Below are positions 1 to 12,258 of a stretch of DNA of 64,000 nucleotides, piece after piece. Under the pieces are notes generated by a model. The model saw only the letters and a list, made by a program, of their open reading frames with translations, did not search any database and was not told the DNA's origin. The stretch's first letter is position 1; every line of letters begins with the position of its first letter. Source of the DNA: Acarospora socialis. Its lineage: Eukaryota; Ascomycota; Lecanoromycetes; Acarosporales; Acarosporaceae. A program made the position numbers and the translations under genes. The stretch lies in NCBI GenBank assembly GCA_025617375.2, contig JAMYGW020000008.1, positions 310,001 to 374,000 on the forward strand. Reading direction: 5' to 3'.

Positions 1-1187
1 TTTCATGACATCAATGATTGTTATGATGTTGTTTGATGTACTGTATATTGTAATACTATTAAATAGATGAGTTTTGAGCACATTGATGCAAGACTTAAAC
101 AGATGAAGCACAAGAAATTTAAGATTCTCAACTTTGTCTACATAGCAATCTTCTTTCTTATATTCAGTGACAACATTCAGACAGACATGTAATAATTTAT
201 TATATTGATAAATTCATTGTTTTGAACATGAATGTGAGAGAAATTGATGTTAATCACATGATTATATGTCTCTGAGTAGATAGAATAAAATATTAGATCT
301 TGATTATTAAATAAGAATTGTCAATCTGTCTTGACTAAGACTAAATACATTGAGTGTGATGTCATCATGATTTTTGTGAAGACTCAAATGACTCATTGTA
401 TGTAATTATTCTTTTATGACATTATGCTCAAATCTATCAACAAGTTTTGACATTTCTTTATTATAATCTTTTGCAATAAAATATCTGTACTGATCTGTTC
501 TGATTTTATGATATTTATATTGATAAGAAGATTAGTCTGAAAATTGTTAACAAGATAAATATCTTGCATAATATAAATCATAGTTACTTTTTCATTCAAG
601 ATGTCTGATTAATAAATGCATAGATAAACATTGTTTTAATATTTGTGAGTACAACTGTCAATACTCTGTATTGTTATCTTGTCAAATATTTTCATAACAA
701 TGACATTGAGTAGATATTTTTGAAGAAAAATTCTGTCAAGCAACAACATGATGCATTCTGTATTAAGACAGATAGATTTGTTGAAGTTTTTATTAAGATT
801 GAATTGAAATCTTAATGTCATGTAATGTCAGTTGCAAAAATCACAGTCAGATTCATTGATTATATTGAATGTATTTAATTCAATGATGTTGATGACATAG
901 ATAATTATATTATTTATACTTATCAAGTTAATGAGTATTGATGTTGTCTTAAGCTTGAATTTTGAGCTTAAGCTCTTAAAAATACTCTTCTTGATTTTTT
1001 TATAAGTTGAATGAATGTGCTGATGTAACTTGTTATTGAATTTGAAGATGATCTTGCACATGCAGCAAGCATAGATGCAAATGATATTTGTTTGTGTATG
1101 AAAAATATTAATGTAATAAGTTGATTTATTGAATACATCTGTGATCTTAATTGTGACAGTGATGTCATTGTGAACATAATTAATCAA
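1..1187 (-). mobile_element. LTR-retroelement fossil, gag/protease part, cut by window edge
   Basis: Degraded minus-strand coding traces run off the left edge. About 830-1180 reads as a short Cys/His segment (CMCKIIFKFNNKLHQHI) like the zinc-finger-like piece seen in some fungal retroelement polyproteins. About 640-820 resembles a retropepsin core (ICLNTECIMLLLDRIFL), and 414-599 looks like the rest of the protease. The family is probably Ty3/Gypsy, but no reverse transcriptase is inside the window. The copy is broken many times and is a fossil. It differs from the three plus-strand Gypsy copies to its right. No LTR was recognised on its 5' side. Confidence 0.4.
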
Positions 1188-1944
1188 TTTGTAAAATATA
1201 TCTTTCTTGATATCTGTCTGATAGATATTCTCTTTATAATTATAGTTATATTTACTGATATATTCATAAGTAAGTTTTTGTCAGACTGATCAAACTGAGT
1301 CAATTTGTCATGATATGTTGATTAAGATCAAGTCAGTTGATAAGAATGAGACTGATATGAAGAATGTTGATTATTTTGATTGTATTGATGAGATTAATTA
1401 TTACACTCAGTGTACTCATTTTGAGAGTTAATATTGCTGAAGATGATTTGCAAAAACTGATGATAAGAGATTTGCTGCTGTGATAATGAGATGTTTATGT
1501 TGATATTGTATGAATAAGACAAATATAACTGATATAACTGATACAAACAATTGTAAGCTTGCTAATTCTGATAAGAAGTATAAGAAAATTAAGATGCTTG
1601 AAATTAATTATATAAGTGAAATAAGCAATTATCAAAAGTGTTATCTTGTTGTAAACACTGTTACTGCTGAGTTAATTGCACAGATGATAATCTGATAAAT
1701 TTAATATGACAATTGTACTTATTGTATTATATTTCTTTCATATTTTTCATATCTTCAATAAAGAAAAATATCATCATTAAAATACTAAATCATTGAATGC
1801 TTTCATACAGACTAAAGTCAAGTTTGTTTTATATTTATGTTAGCTAAACTGATACATTGATCATTTCAGCATTCTTGACATGTTATATAACATTGAACAC
1901 AAATTCAAAAGATTCACAGTTATTCTGAATGTTCTGAATTGTAT
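1188..1944. other. AT-rich stretch without recognisable gene
   Basis: Composition is the same CpG-poor, AT-rich type as the flanking fossils. Short open frames here are chance or decayed repeat sequence. It may be the 5' part of the left-edge minus-strand element, but I could not find an LTR end. It stops at the target duplication (AGCAT, 1945-1949) of the next element. Confidence 0.5.
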
Positions 1945-1949
1945 AGCAT

Positions 1950-2310
1950 TGTTATGATCATATTCAGAAGAGAAAAAACTCATGAGTCTGTGATCAAAAG
2001 TTCACTTGAAGTGTGTACAGAAGAAACTGCTAGACAGCAGTCATATAACAGTATAACAGCTCAATGATGAGCAGATGAGCTGAGAACTCAATTTCTTGAT
2101 GTCAAGACATCAAGACATCAAGAATGCTCAACACAGAGGTGTTGAGCATGTTCTATATAGTAAAGTCATTTTTCTTATGAAAACAATTGTGTTCAACTTA
2201 AGTAACCATCTAAGAGTTAAAGACCAGAACCATTTCAGATCAGCTGTTATATCAATAAGCACAAACTCTTAGTTCTACATACCTGAGAAATCTCAGGTTA
2301 GAACATTACA
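1950..2310 (+). repeat. 5' LTR of Gypsy A copy 1
   Basis: Begins TGTTATGATCA and ends GAACATTACA. Near its middle it carries a small tandem array of the unit GACATCAA. It is followed directly by CTTTGAACAC, the presumed primer-binding position. Confidence 0.9.
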
Positions 2311-5300
2311 CTTTGAACACTTTTACAATATAACAAGTACAATGTCTGACACACAGAAGAACATCTCAACATTGTTCTTGAAACAAGTTCAGACAAACTT
2401 ATCTCTATTATTTACTTCAGATAGAATGATGACACAATCAGTGATGCTGACTTAGATGATACAACTATCTGTGAATACATCAAAAATTCAGATACTCAAT
2501 ATCTTTGATGAAGAATGAGAAAAGCTGCAAGTCTTTGTGACTAAACTTGATCTGTATATTGAATTCAATCAATTAAAGTTTCAAACTGATCAAGAAAAGA
2601 CATTGTTTGCAACAATCTATCTAGTGAATGCAGTCTTTGACTGAGTTGACCTCAAGCTACACAAATTTCTAGAGAAGAGTTACAATGAGTGCAACACTGA
2701 CACAAAGTTCATGTTCAATGACTTTGACAAGTTCAAAAAGAAACTTAAGAAAGTCTTCAGAGTAATCAATGAAGAGAGAGCAGCAGAGAAATAAGTTCAT
2801 ATCTTGCAACAGAGTGAATCAGTGACAGTATACATCACTGAGTTTCAGTGATTAGTGACACTTATCAGATGAAACAATGAAGCACTCATCTATCAGTACT
2901 ATTGTGAGTTGAGAGAGTTCATCAAAGATGAGATAGCTCAAGCAAAACAATCAAACAATCTTCAGAAAATGATCAATCTGAGTATTAATATCAATAGTCA
3001 TCAATGAAAACAACAGATGAAACAAAAAAAATATTGAATGTCATTTATGATAGAAGGTCAAGAAGAAAGCTTCTGACTGTGAATGAAGTGATACATTTCA
3101 TCAATAAGACATAGAAGAACAAACTCTATGAATCTCAATACAATCAAAAAGCACCATCAGAAGTCATAAAGAACTAGATGAGTGAAGTCTGAATGTCAGA
3201 CAGAGTGATTCACTAAGTCTCAGATAACACTGCAAAACAAAATATAAATATATTACAACTGCAGAAAACCTAAACATCTTGTCTGAAAATGCAACAGATC
3301 TCAAATAGAAAAAAAAAATGTTGTAGTGACAGTCAAGAAAAATACATGTGTAGTGCATGACACTCTCAGCTGAACAGTCTGTTACAATGACATGTGCAGA
3401 GTACACATGAGTACAAAAAATAAAGTCAGATAGTACTTTCAGAGATTACACAAAGATGTGAAGAACAGATACAACACAATGAGTCAATCAACTTACAAGA
3501 AAGAATTAGCTATTCTTATCAAGAAAGAAGTTCTTGATGCTGAGAAAGAGAGAGATATTCTCAAAGATAACATTGAAGAAACTGATGATCATGAATCTCA
3601 GATTGATGAATCTTGAATATTTTTCAATAGCAATACACTCACAGAAGAAAGTTTGAACAATGCTAAGGCAGAACTCTCAAGAAAATATCAAACAAAGATT
3701 GAAAAGAATCTAAATGTTCAAAGAAAAGTGACATCAGTCAACAAAAAAATGCTGAAGAAGAATCAGAAAGCAGAGATATGTAAAGAATTTGACAATCTAA
3801 TGAAAAACATACAAACAGTCACAAGAGAACCAATATCAGAATCTCTTGTGTGAAAAATGAAGAGTCACAAGATTGAGATATGTCTGTCTGAAGAGTATAT
3901 CATGCAGAATGAAGACAGATGAATCTTCAGTGAAGAGTATATATCATCTGAATTTCTGCAAAGAGTAAAAGTCTTTGAAAGTCAGTTGCAGATGAAGTAC
4001 AATCAGTATAAACTCTGACTACACTCAGAAAGATGCATTGAGCAGTATAGTCTAAAGTATGCAAATCTTATGATCAGAAGAGAACTCAGATGATTTCAAG
4101 AGCTTTGAAGATGAGCTGAACAATCAAGTGAGTCAAACAATAAAGAGCTCTCTCAACAAGACTAGAGAATAAGAAGCTAGTGATGTCTTAAAGACAGAAT
4201 AATGATCATAGAATATGAATCAAGATTATGATCAATGAACATCAGATTAACACATTGGTGAATTCTGAAGCAGATGAAAATATCATGAGTCAACAAATAG
4301 TTGATATGTTAAAATTAGTGACACAGCAAGTGCACTGTTCATTCAACATACAAATGACAAACAGAGTCATCAAAAGAATTGATGAGAAAATCTGTGTGAA
4401 AGTCTCAATTCTTGAAAACTCACAAGAGATAACATTTGACATTATGAAATCAATCAGATATGATGCAGTACTAGAGATACTCTGATTGTGTGAAAGAAAT
4501 TTAAGAATTGACTGAGTTACAAAAAAAATATGTGCAATTAAGAACACATATGAGATCTCTGAACAATCAAAGATGAGCTTATTAGAGTATAAGTCATGAG
4601 ATCATGAAATATTGCTATTGAATGAAAAGCAATCTAAGTGAATGTCATTATACTCAATGAGCAAGAATCAACTCAAAGAAGTTAGAGCTTATCTTAACAA
4701 GAATCTGAAGAGAAAATTCATCAAATCATTAAAGTCATCAGCAGAATACTCAATTCTGTTTGTACTGAAGAAAAATGACAAGAAATAACTATGTGTTGAC
4801 TACAGACAACTCAACAAGATAACTTATTGAGACAGTTATTCTCTATCATTGATAGAAGAGTTGCAGAACTGATTGAAAAAGACTAAGTGATACACAAGCT
4901 TAGATCTTAAGAACATCTACTATCAAGTCAGAATAAAAGAAGATAAAGAATGAAAAACAGCATTCTGAACAAAATACAGACATTATGAGTACATTATTAT
5001 GTCATTTGAACTGAAGAATGTCTCAGTCATCTTTTAAAGATTGATCAATGATACATTAAGAGAATATCTCAATGATTTTGTGATCACATATCTCAATGAT
5101 ATTCTGATATACTCAAAAGATCTTGAGAAGCACTGCAAACATATGTGAAAGATATTAGCAAAGCTAAACAAGAGAGTCTTGTACATGAAAAAGTCAAAAA
5201 GCAGGTTCAAAATTAAGAAAGTTGAGTTTCTAAAATATGTAATTCAATCTGAACAAATCAAGAAGAATTTAAAGAAGACAGAAGTAGTCAGAAACTGATT

Positions 5301-7372
5301 AACATCAAAAAGAATCAAGAAAGTACAGGTCTTTCTAGGGTTGATGAACTATTATTGAAAGTTTGTATCAAACTATGCAAGAATTGTGAAACTACTAATG
5401 TGTTTGACACACAAGAACAAAGAATAACATTGAGATAAAGAGCAGAAAGATGCATTTCACATATTAAAGAGAAGTTTTAGCAAGACAACACATCTGAGAA
5501 TACTCAATTCAGCATGCAAGAAGACACTGAAGACTGATGCTTCAGACTTTGCAGTAAAAACATACTTATATTAGATCAAGAAGAAACAGCAGAAACTCAT
5601 AGTGTATCAATTTAGAAAACTATCAGAACTCAAGAAAAGATATGAGGTTCATGACAAGAAACTTCTTGCAATAGTGAAAGCACTACAAAACTGAAGATCT
5701 TATCTCACAAAGACAAGCAAGTCAGTTCAGATCTACACAGATCACAAGAATTTGAGGAACTTTGCAACAACAAAGCAACTCAACTGACAACAGATTTGTT
5801 GAGCAAAGCAATTGACAGATTACAAATTTCAAATCTATTACAAGAAAAGTAATGAGAATGATAAAACAGACATCTTGAGTAGATGACCTGATCATGAAGA
5901 CATACAAAAGATATATGTCAAAATTCTGAGCAAAGACAACAACAGAATTCTCACAAAGAGCTTGACAGCAATGTACAAGATGAAGCAAGCTCTCTTGACA
6001 GACAAAGAACTCATCAAAATATGTCACTATAACAGAATCAGAGAACATCTAGAAGTTAAATGCATAGAAAATCTAGTGCAAAGAAGATGCAATGTTAGTG
6101 ATTTTAGAAATTGAATCATTAAGATGATCACTGTGTGCAACTCATGCTGAAGAAATAAGATCAACTGAGATAAACAATATGACAAAGTAACACAACTGAA
6201 CACATCAGATGCACCATGAGAGTTAATTATCATGAACTTCATTACAAAACTATCACTGTCAAAGAATTCAGCATGAAAGATGAAATTCAACAGTATATTA
6301 ATCATAGTGAACAGATTGACCAAGTACACAATGTTCATTTCATTCAAGAAAACTGCAACAGCACCAATATTGACATACACAATACTGAGAGAATTGATTA
6401 GCAATCATGAACTATCAAAAGAGTTTATCATCAACAGAGACAAGCTGTTTACAAGTAAGTTTTGAGAAATGCTTACAGCAAAACTCAGAATAAAGCACAA
6501 GATGTCAATAGCATATCACTCACAAACAAACAAGCAAAGTGAACAAATGAATCAGACAGTAAAAACATACTTGAGACACTATGTCAATAAGAGTCAGAAT
6601 GACTGAGTATGACTATTGTCAATGACACAGTTTGTGTACAACAACACAAAGAACAAGATCACAAGAGAAACATCTTTCTATATGAACTATGACTACAACT
6701 CAGAGATATGAAGAGATTTCAAAGAACATGAATCATGAAGTCAAAAAGCAATTCTGAATATTGCACAGATGAAAAAACTGCATCAAGATCTGACAAAACA
6801 GATTGAACAGCAGATGAAACAAACAACAGAGACAAAAGTGTTTGAAGAAGAAGAAAAAGTATATTTAAGAACAAACAACATATGAACAAAGAAAAAGAGC
6901 AAGAAACTAGAGAACAAGAGCATTGAATCATTCAAGATCATATGAAACATCAAAGAGTTAAGCTATGAGCTAGACTTACTCAAGAAAATGAGAATACACT
7001 CAATATTTCATGCATTCATGCTACAACATTGCAATCAATTCATACCACTTCAAATCATCAAAACATCTGTCAAATTCAACAAAGAATACAAAGTCAAAAA
7101 CATTCTAGAGAAGAAAATGATTAGTGAGAAAGTTCACTATCTCATCAAATGAAAAGATTACAATACATCAGAAAATATCTGAAAACCCAGAGAAAATCTC
7201 AAGAACTGCACAAGAACACTTCAACATTTTGAAAAAAGAAGTCAACATTAGTTCAGAAGAATAACAACATCAAGTCAACAAGTTGTGACATTGTTTGAGA
7301 ATCTTCATTCTCAGTCTCATCATTATCACTTATTTTCTTTCAGAGAAAAAGATGAGTTCTGTTGAGAGACTC

Positions 7373-7567
7373 TCACAAAACTGCAATGCATGAATGATCA
7401 CAGCAAGTACACTTATCACATTTCAGTCTTTCATCAGTCATAACAAAGCAATCAAGACCACAAGCAGTACAGAATTCACAAGAAAACATGATAAAACTAT
7501 CACTGAGTTGAATTTTCTTTGCAATTCTTAGACAATTGAAATTTTTAGAAAGCATCATTGCTGACAA
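7373..7567 (-). other. Antisense Cys-rich frame in Gypsy A copy 1
   Basis: An open frame on the strand opposite the element's genes, between the chromodomain and the 3' LTR. It has closely spaced Cys pairs (CEFCTACGLDCF, then CDKCTCCDHSC), like a small zinc cluster. The same frame survives at the same place in both other A copies (17498-17692 and 33467-33652). I recall similar small Cys-rich proteins, with a coiled-coil second half, annotated in fungal genomes beside Gypsy elements; this is from memory. Function unknown. It is a fossil here. Confidence 0.55.
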
Positions 7568-7633
7568 TGAAAATTGTTATATACTCTCACTTAAATAAAC
7601 TCTAGAGAACTAGCACCTGAAGAGAAAGAATGA

Positions 7634-7988
7634 TGTTATGATCATACTTGAAGAAACTCACAGATCTATGATCAAGAGTTTATTCAGAGTGTGTACAGAA
7701 GAAACTGCTAAACAGCAGTCACATAACAGCACAACAGCTCAATGACAAGCAGACAAGCTGAGAGCTCAATTTCTTGACATCAAGACATCAAGACATCAAG
7801 AGTACTCAATGCAGAGATGTCAAGCACATTCTATATAGTAGAGTCATTTTTCTTATGAAAACAATCATGTTCAACTTAAGTAATCATCTAAGAGTTAAAG
7901 ACCAGAATCATTTCAGACCAGTCATTATATCAATAAGCACAAACTCTTAGTTCTACATATCTGAGAAATCTCAGGTTAGAATGTTACA
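7634..7988 (+). repeat. 3' LTR of Gypsy A copy 1
   Basis: Matches 1950-2310 along its length, apparently mostly with transition differences. The flanking AGCAT (7989-7993) repeats the five bases before the 5' LTR. Confidence 0.9.
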
Positions 7989-8123
7989 AGCATTCAGTTT
8001 TGAAAACTTTTATTGCATTAAACTGAGTTCATTTAAAGTGACAAAACAGCATTTCTTCTCAGCACTTCACACTCAGATCTTTATAAATATATTCTTGTTC
8101 TATAGAATTGAGCTGATCAATAT

Positions 8124-8344
8124 TGTTGAGAAGTGTGATGTTCTAGCTGCTTTTATAATCTTAGTTAAAACTAACATCAGAAGTTGCTCATTATCATATA
8201 GTCTGCATGGTAAAGTATGTGAATAGACAATCTTTACAATTCATGTTGATCACAGTCAAAGTCAATGATGTATATTTCACTAAATAAACAGTTAGTCAAC
8301 AGTATAGTACAAGTATTCTTTATATCTTTCAATAAATTTAAACA
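8124..8344 (+). repeat. 5' LTR of Copia C
   Basis: Starts TGTTGAGAAGTGTGATG and ends TTTAAACA. It pairs with 25662-25882, which has the same length and is preceded and followed by the matching AATAT duplication. Confidence 0.87.
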
Positions 8345-11300
8345 GATTATGAACTCAAGTTAACAAGAAGCTTTTCAGAGAAAGTGCATACTGTTTTAAT
8401 ATCTTGACAGTTTAACACAGAAACTCAAAGATTAAACAAAACAAATATTACTGATCATCAATACAGAACTTTAAGATTGAGCAAAATGACACTCTCAGCA
8501 CTTGATATAGAACTCAAAGATTGAGCAAAATGAAATCTATCAATAACTTAATGCAGTGCTCAACAATTGAACAAAATAAATACACACACTTCTTCTTTCT
8601 CTTATTTACATTATCTTTTTCTGTATATCTTATTACTTCACTTTATTCATTTCTTATATTATGTGCTGACTGTCATCAAAAGCTATATTATGAATTTTAA
8701 CAACTCTTTCACAAAGTAGCAACTCATTTCAATGCTCAGTTACAAGAACTGCAATTAATGATTCACTTTCATGAAAAAATGACTGATAGACAAAGATCTA
8801 TAATACATCATTGAGATTTCAGCACTTAACACTTCAACTAATAACTTTTTCTTTTCTTTTAACAATCTTAACTTCAGAAGTCAGAAGTCTGACATAAAAA
8901 TTCTGTATTAATTCATCATTTATATTAGTGCAGATAATCAGAAGTATATTGCACACAAAATTAATGCAAAGAATACTTAAAATATCTTAAAGTTCAAATA
9001 TAGAAAGAAGTTGCAAATCATTGAAAAACAATATTTAATAAAATTTATTGAATACAGAATATCAGCAAATGTATTTATTAATGAAGTATGAATACATCTT
9101 AGTAAATTTGACAAAAAAAATTGTGATCACTCAGTCTAATATAACTGATCTATTCAAATCTGAACAACAATTTCAGATATTTCTTCAAACATTATCTGAG
9201 AACTACACAGTGATCTATGATGCAATCAATATTTAAAACATCTTAAACATCAAGAGAGATCTGCAGAAGCTTCAAGAGAAAAAAATACAATTAAAGATTG
9301 TTGAGACTGTTTTGTAAGTAGATCAACACAAAGAGAAAAACTTGACACATTCATATTAGCATAATGTAAAATATCATTATTGAAGATTGTTAAGCTCTGA
9401 CAATGATCATTTTTCTCAACATAAATCAGTTAAATGTTTTCTCTGTTGCAGCTCTCATTGCATTTAAGACTGTGAATATCTTTCTGCTGTTCACAAGAAT
9501 ATTGAATTAAAAAAGTTATTTATCTCAATTACAGTTAAATCAGTCAGAAAGTCAGATAAATTGTCTGCAAATAATTCACATCATAAAAACAAAATAAGAT
9601 TTAAGCACAAGAACAGAAAACATAGAACTTTCAATGCTGAAACTGAGAAAAACAGTGACTCATTCTTATTTGAGTCTGATGCAGAAAAAAACAATGAAAT
9701 TGTTATTCTGTTTAAGAAAGTTATCAGTAAAATATTTAATTCTGAATGAATTATAAACTCTGAATACTTTATACACATAATTAATCAATATTAACTCTTC
9801 AGTGATCTCTTAATATACATATGATGTTAATGAATCAAAATTGAGAAAGAACACTTATACTTACACTACTGTAAAGTTACAGTCATATAAAACAGATTCA
9901 GAAACTTTGTAAATCTGAGTTTAACACTTTATGTATTTAAACTAAAAGTCAATCTTCTGTTGAGAAAGCAAATGTGTGAAATGAAATTGCAAAAAAGCTT
10001 TGATCAGCATAGTTTTTATATGCAGAATAAATATAACAATGTCATGATAGAAGTGTCTGAGTGAGATGATGTCTATATAATTAAACACATTGTGAAAAAA
10101 CTGAATGAGTTTGTTCTGTTATCTGTTATACATGTATTATTCAATTCAAAAATGACTTTTTCAGTCACAGTATCAGATATGAACTTTCAGATATAGACTG
10201 ATTCATTAAACTCTGTTAACATTTTATCTTCTGTTGACATTTCATTTTTAAGTGAGAAGCTTAAGATCTACAAGCTGTAACATCAATAATTTGTTCATCT
10301 TGATTTCACAAAGCTTCATGATCTTCACAAAGTCACAATTCTTAAAAAGTCAATTCTTATTGCTGAAGACAAGAAGAATATCTGTGAAATTTGTGCTCTC
10401 ATTAAGTTTGTCAATCAGCAAAAACACAATGTGAGTAAAAAAAAGATCAACATTCTTGTTCTGATTTTCATTAATATATGTGATTTTTTATTTTTATCAT
10501 TTACTGAACATTAGTACTTTCTGAAGATTGTGAATAATTACTTTTAAAAGATATAAATAATATTGCTGAAGTGATGCAATAATATTTTACAGAAATTATA
10601 AGAATAATAACTAAAAATTGAGTTTCAAATCAATACAAGAGTGCTTGCTGTACAGAATGACAATGTCACAGAGTTAAAATTAATTCTGAATGACTGATAC
10701 AAACTCTTTAACATTACACTGCAGTACACTGTGTTTTATATGTTTATTCAAAATAATATTGTTAAAAGAATTATCTGTATCACTGAAAATTCAGTGCACA
10801 TTATAATTAAGAAAACAGAACTTTCAATAAAGTTTTAAGTGAAGATAATATAAACAGATGTTTATCTTTGCAATTGAACAGTAAATGATCTTTTAATCAA
10901 TGATAAATAAATAACTTTGAAGAAGATCTTCACTGATATACAGTTATTCATTGATTACATTTGTGTTTGAGATTGCAAATATTATTTCTATATTAATCTC
11001 AAATTGTTGCTGAAGAACAGACAGAACAAGTTTATGAATTTAGAATAAATAAGAATTTTTATGAATTATGTAAATAAAATCACAAAACAGTATCTACTTT
11101 AAGTCTCAGATCTTAAGCAGATTATTAAGATTTATGTTGTGAAGTTTGTTGAGAATGAGAAGAAAAACAGTGTTGATCTCAAACTGCAAAAATAAATGCT
11201 GAACATTCTATCTGAATGAAAGTTAGTTGAGTAATCATGAAAGAATGTAGTTATTATGAATTTCACAGCATTTACAACTCTATCTACTGTCTCTGAACAA

Positions 11301-11436
11301 ATTCACAGATTCAGACTCATGAGTTCAGATAATAAAGAAGAATTTAAGTTAATTATAAATAATTTTAACACATTTTCATCAGATATTCATATGATAGATA
11401 AATCAATCACAATTAACTTAAATAGATCACAGACAA

Positions 11437-11773
11437 TGTTACAATCATGTTAAAATGAGTATGATGTGAACTGACTTGTACACTAAGCAGATATTGACAG
11501 ATTGTTTGTCAAAAATAAGTCATGTGATAACTTAATGACTTAATAAGTTGAACAATCAACTCAATGAGTCAGCTGATTGAGCAGTTAACTCAATACTTTG
11601 AGATGTTAAGTTTGTAGTATATAGATAGAAACATTTTCTCTATAAAAATGATTGTGTTCAACTTAAGTAACAGTTTAAAAATTACACTTGACAATCATAT
11701 CTGAAAATCTTTATATCAATAAATCAAAATTCTTAGTTCTAATACAAGAGAGATCTCTTGTGAGAACATTATA
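11437..11773 (+). repeat. 5' LTR of Gypsy B
   Basis: Starts TGTTACAATCATG, ends in a decayed ATTATA, and is followed by CTTTGAACATTC as in family A. Its partner is at 23449-23785. Confidence 0.87.
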
Positions 11774-11897
11774 CTTTGAACATTCTTACAATAAAAAGAT
11801 GTTCATCTCAGCACAGAAGTAATCTTAGTTCAATGTAAGTTAAGTATTGAGAAGTCAGATCAATTTAATGATGCATGTATTTATATAAATGTATAAG

Positions 11898-12258
11898 TGT
11901 TATAATCATGTTCTGAGAGAAAGAAACTCATAAATCTATACTCAGAAGTTTGTTCAAAGTGTATATAAGAGAAACTGCTAGACAGCAATCACATGACACA
12001 CATAACAGCTCAACAATGAGTAGATGAGCTGAGAACTCAATTTCTCAAAATTAAAACATTAAAACATCAAGAGTGCTCAATGCAGAAGTGTTGAGCTCAC
12101 TCTATATAATAGAATCATTTTTCTTATGAAAACAATCATATTCAACTTAAATAATCATTTAAAAATTAAAGTTCAGAACTGTTTCAGATCAACTTTTATA
12201 TCAATAAACATAAATTTTTAGTTCTTATACAGAAGAAATCTTCTGTGAGAATATTACA
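11898..12258 (+). repeat. 5' LTR of Gypsy A copy 2
   Basis: 361 bp, starting TGTTATAATCATG and ending ATATTACA. Alignable with the LTRs at 1950 and 27906. Confidence 0.9.

Larger units (their letters stand above)
1950..7988 (+). mobile_element. Ty3/Gypsy chromovirus fossil, family A copy 1, full length
   Basis: A structurally complete but decayed LTR retrotransposon of about 6.04 kb. LTRs lie at 1950-2310 and 7634-7988, starting TGTTATGATCA and ending TTACA. A perfect 5-bp target duplication, AGCAT, sits at 1945-1949 and 7989-7993. Parts in order: gag from about 2340, with a zinc-knuckle trace near 3255-3300; protease about 4230-4480; reverse transcriptase about 4640-5270 ([14 protein letters not shown]); RNase H about 5450-5830; integrase about 5990-6760; chromodomain trace about 7075-7170. 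An antisense Cys-rich frame precedes the 3' LTR. The coding parts are interrupted dozens of times. Differences between its two LTRs look mostly like transitions, so LTR divergence would overstate age. No activity is expected. Confidence 0.92.

Noticed and set aside
2097-2130. GACATCAA tandem copies, considered as a CRISPR-like or minisatellite array
   Set aside because: They are a short internal part of the A LTR, present at the same place in other copies. There is no spacer structure, and the genome is eukaryotic.
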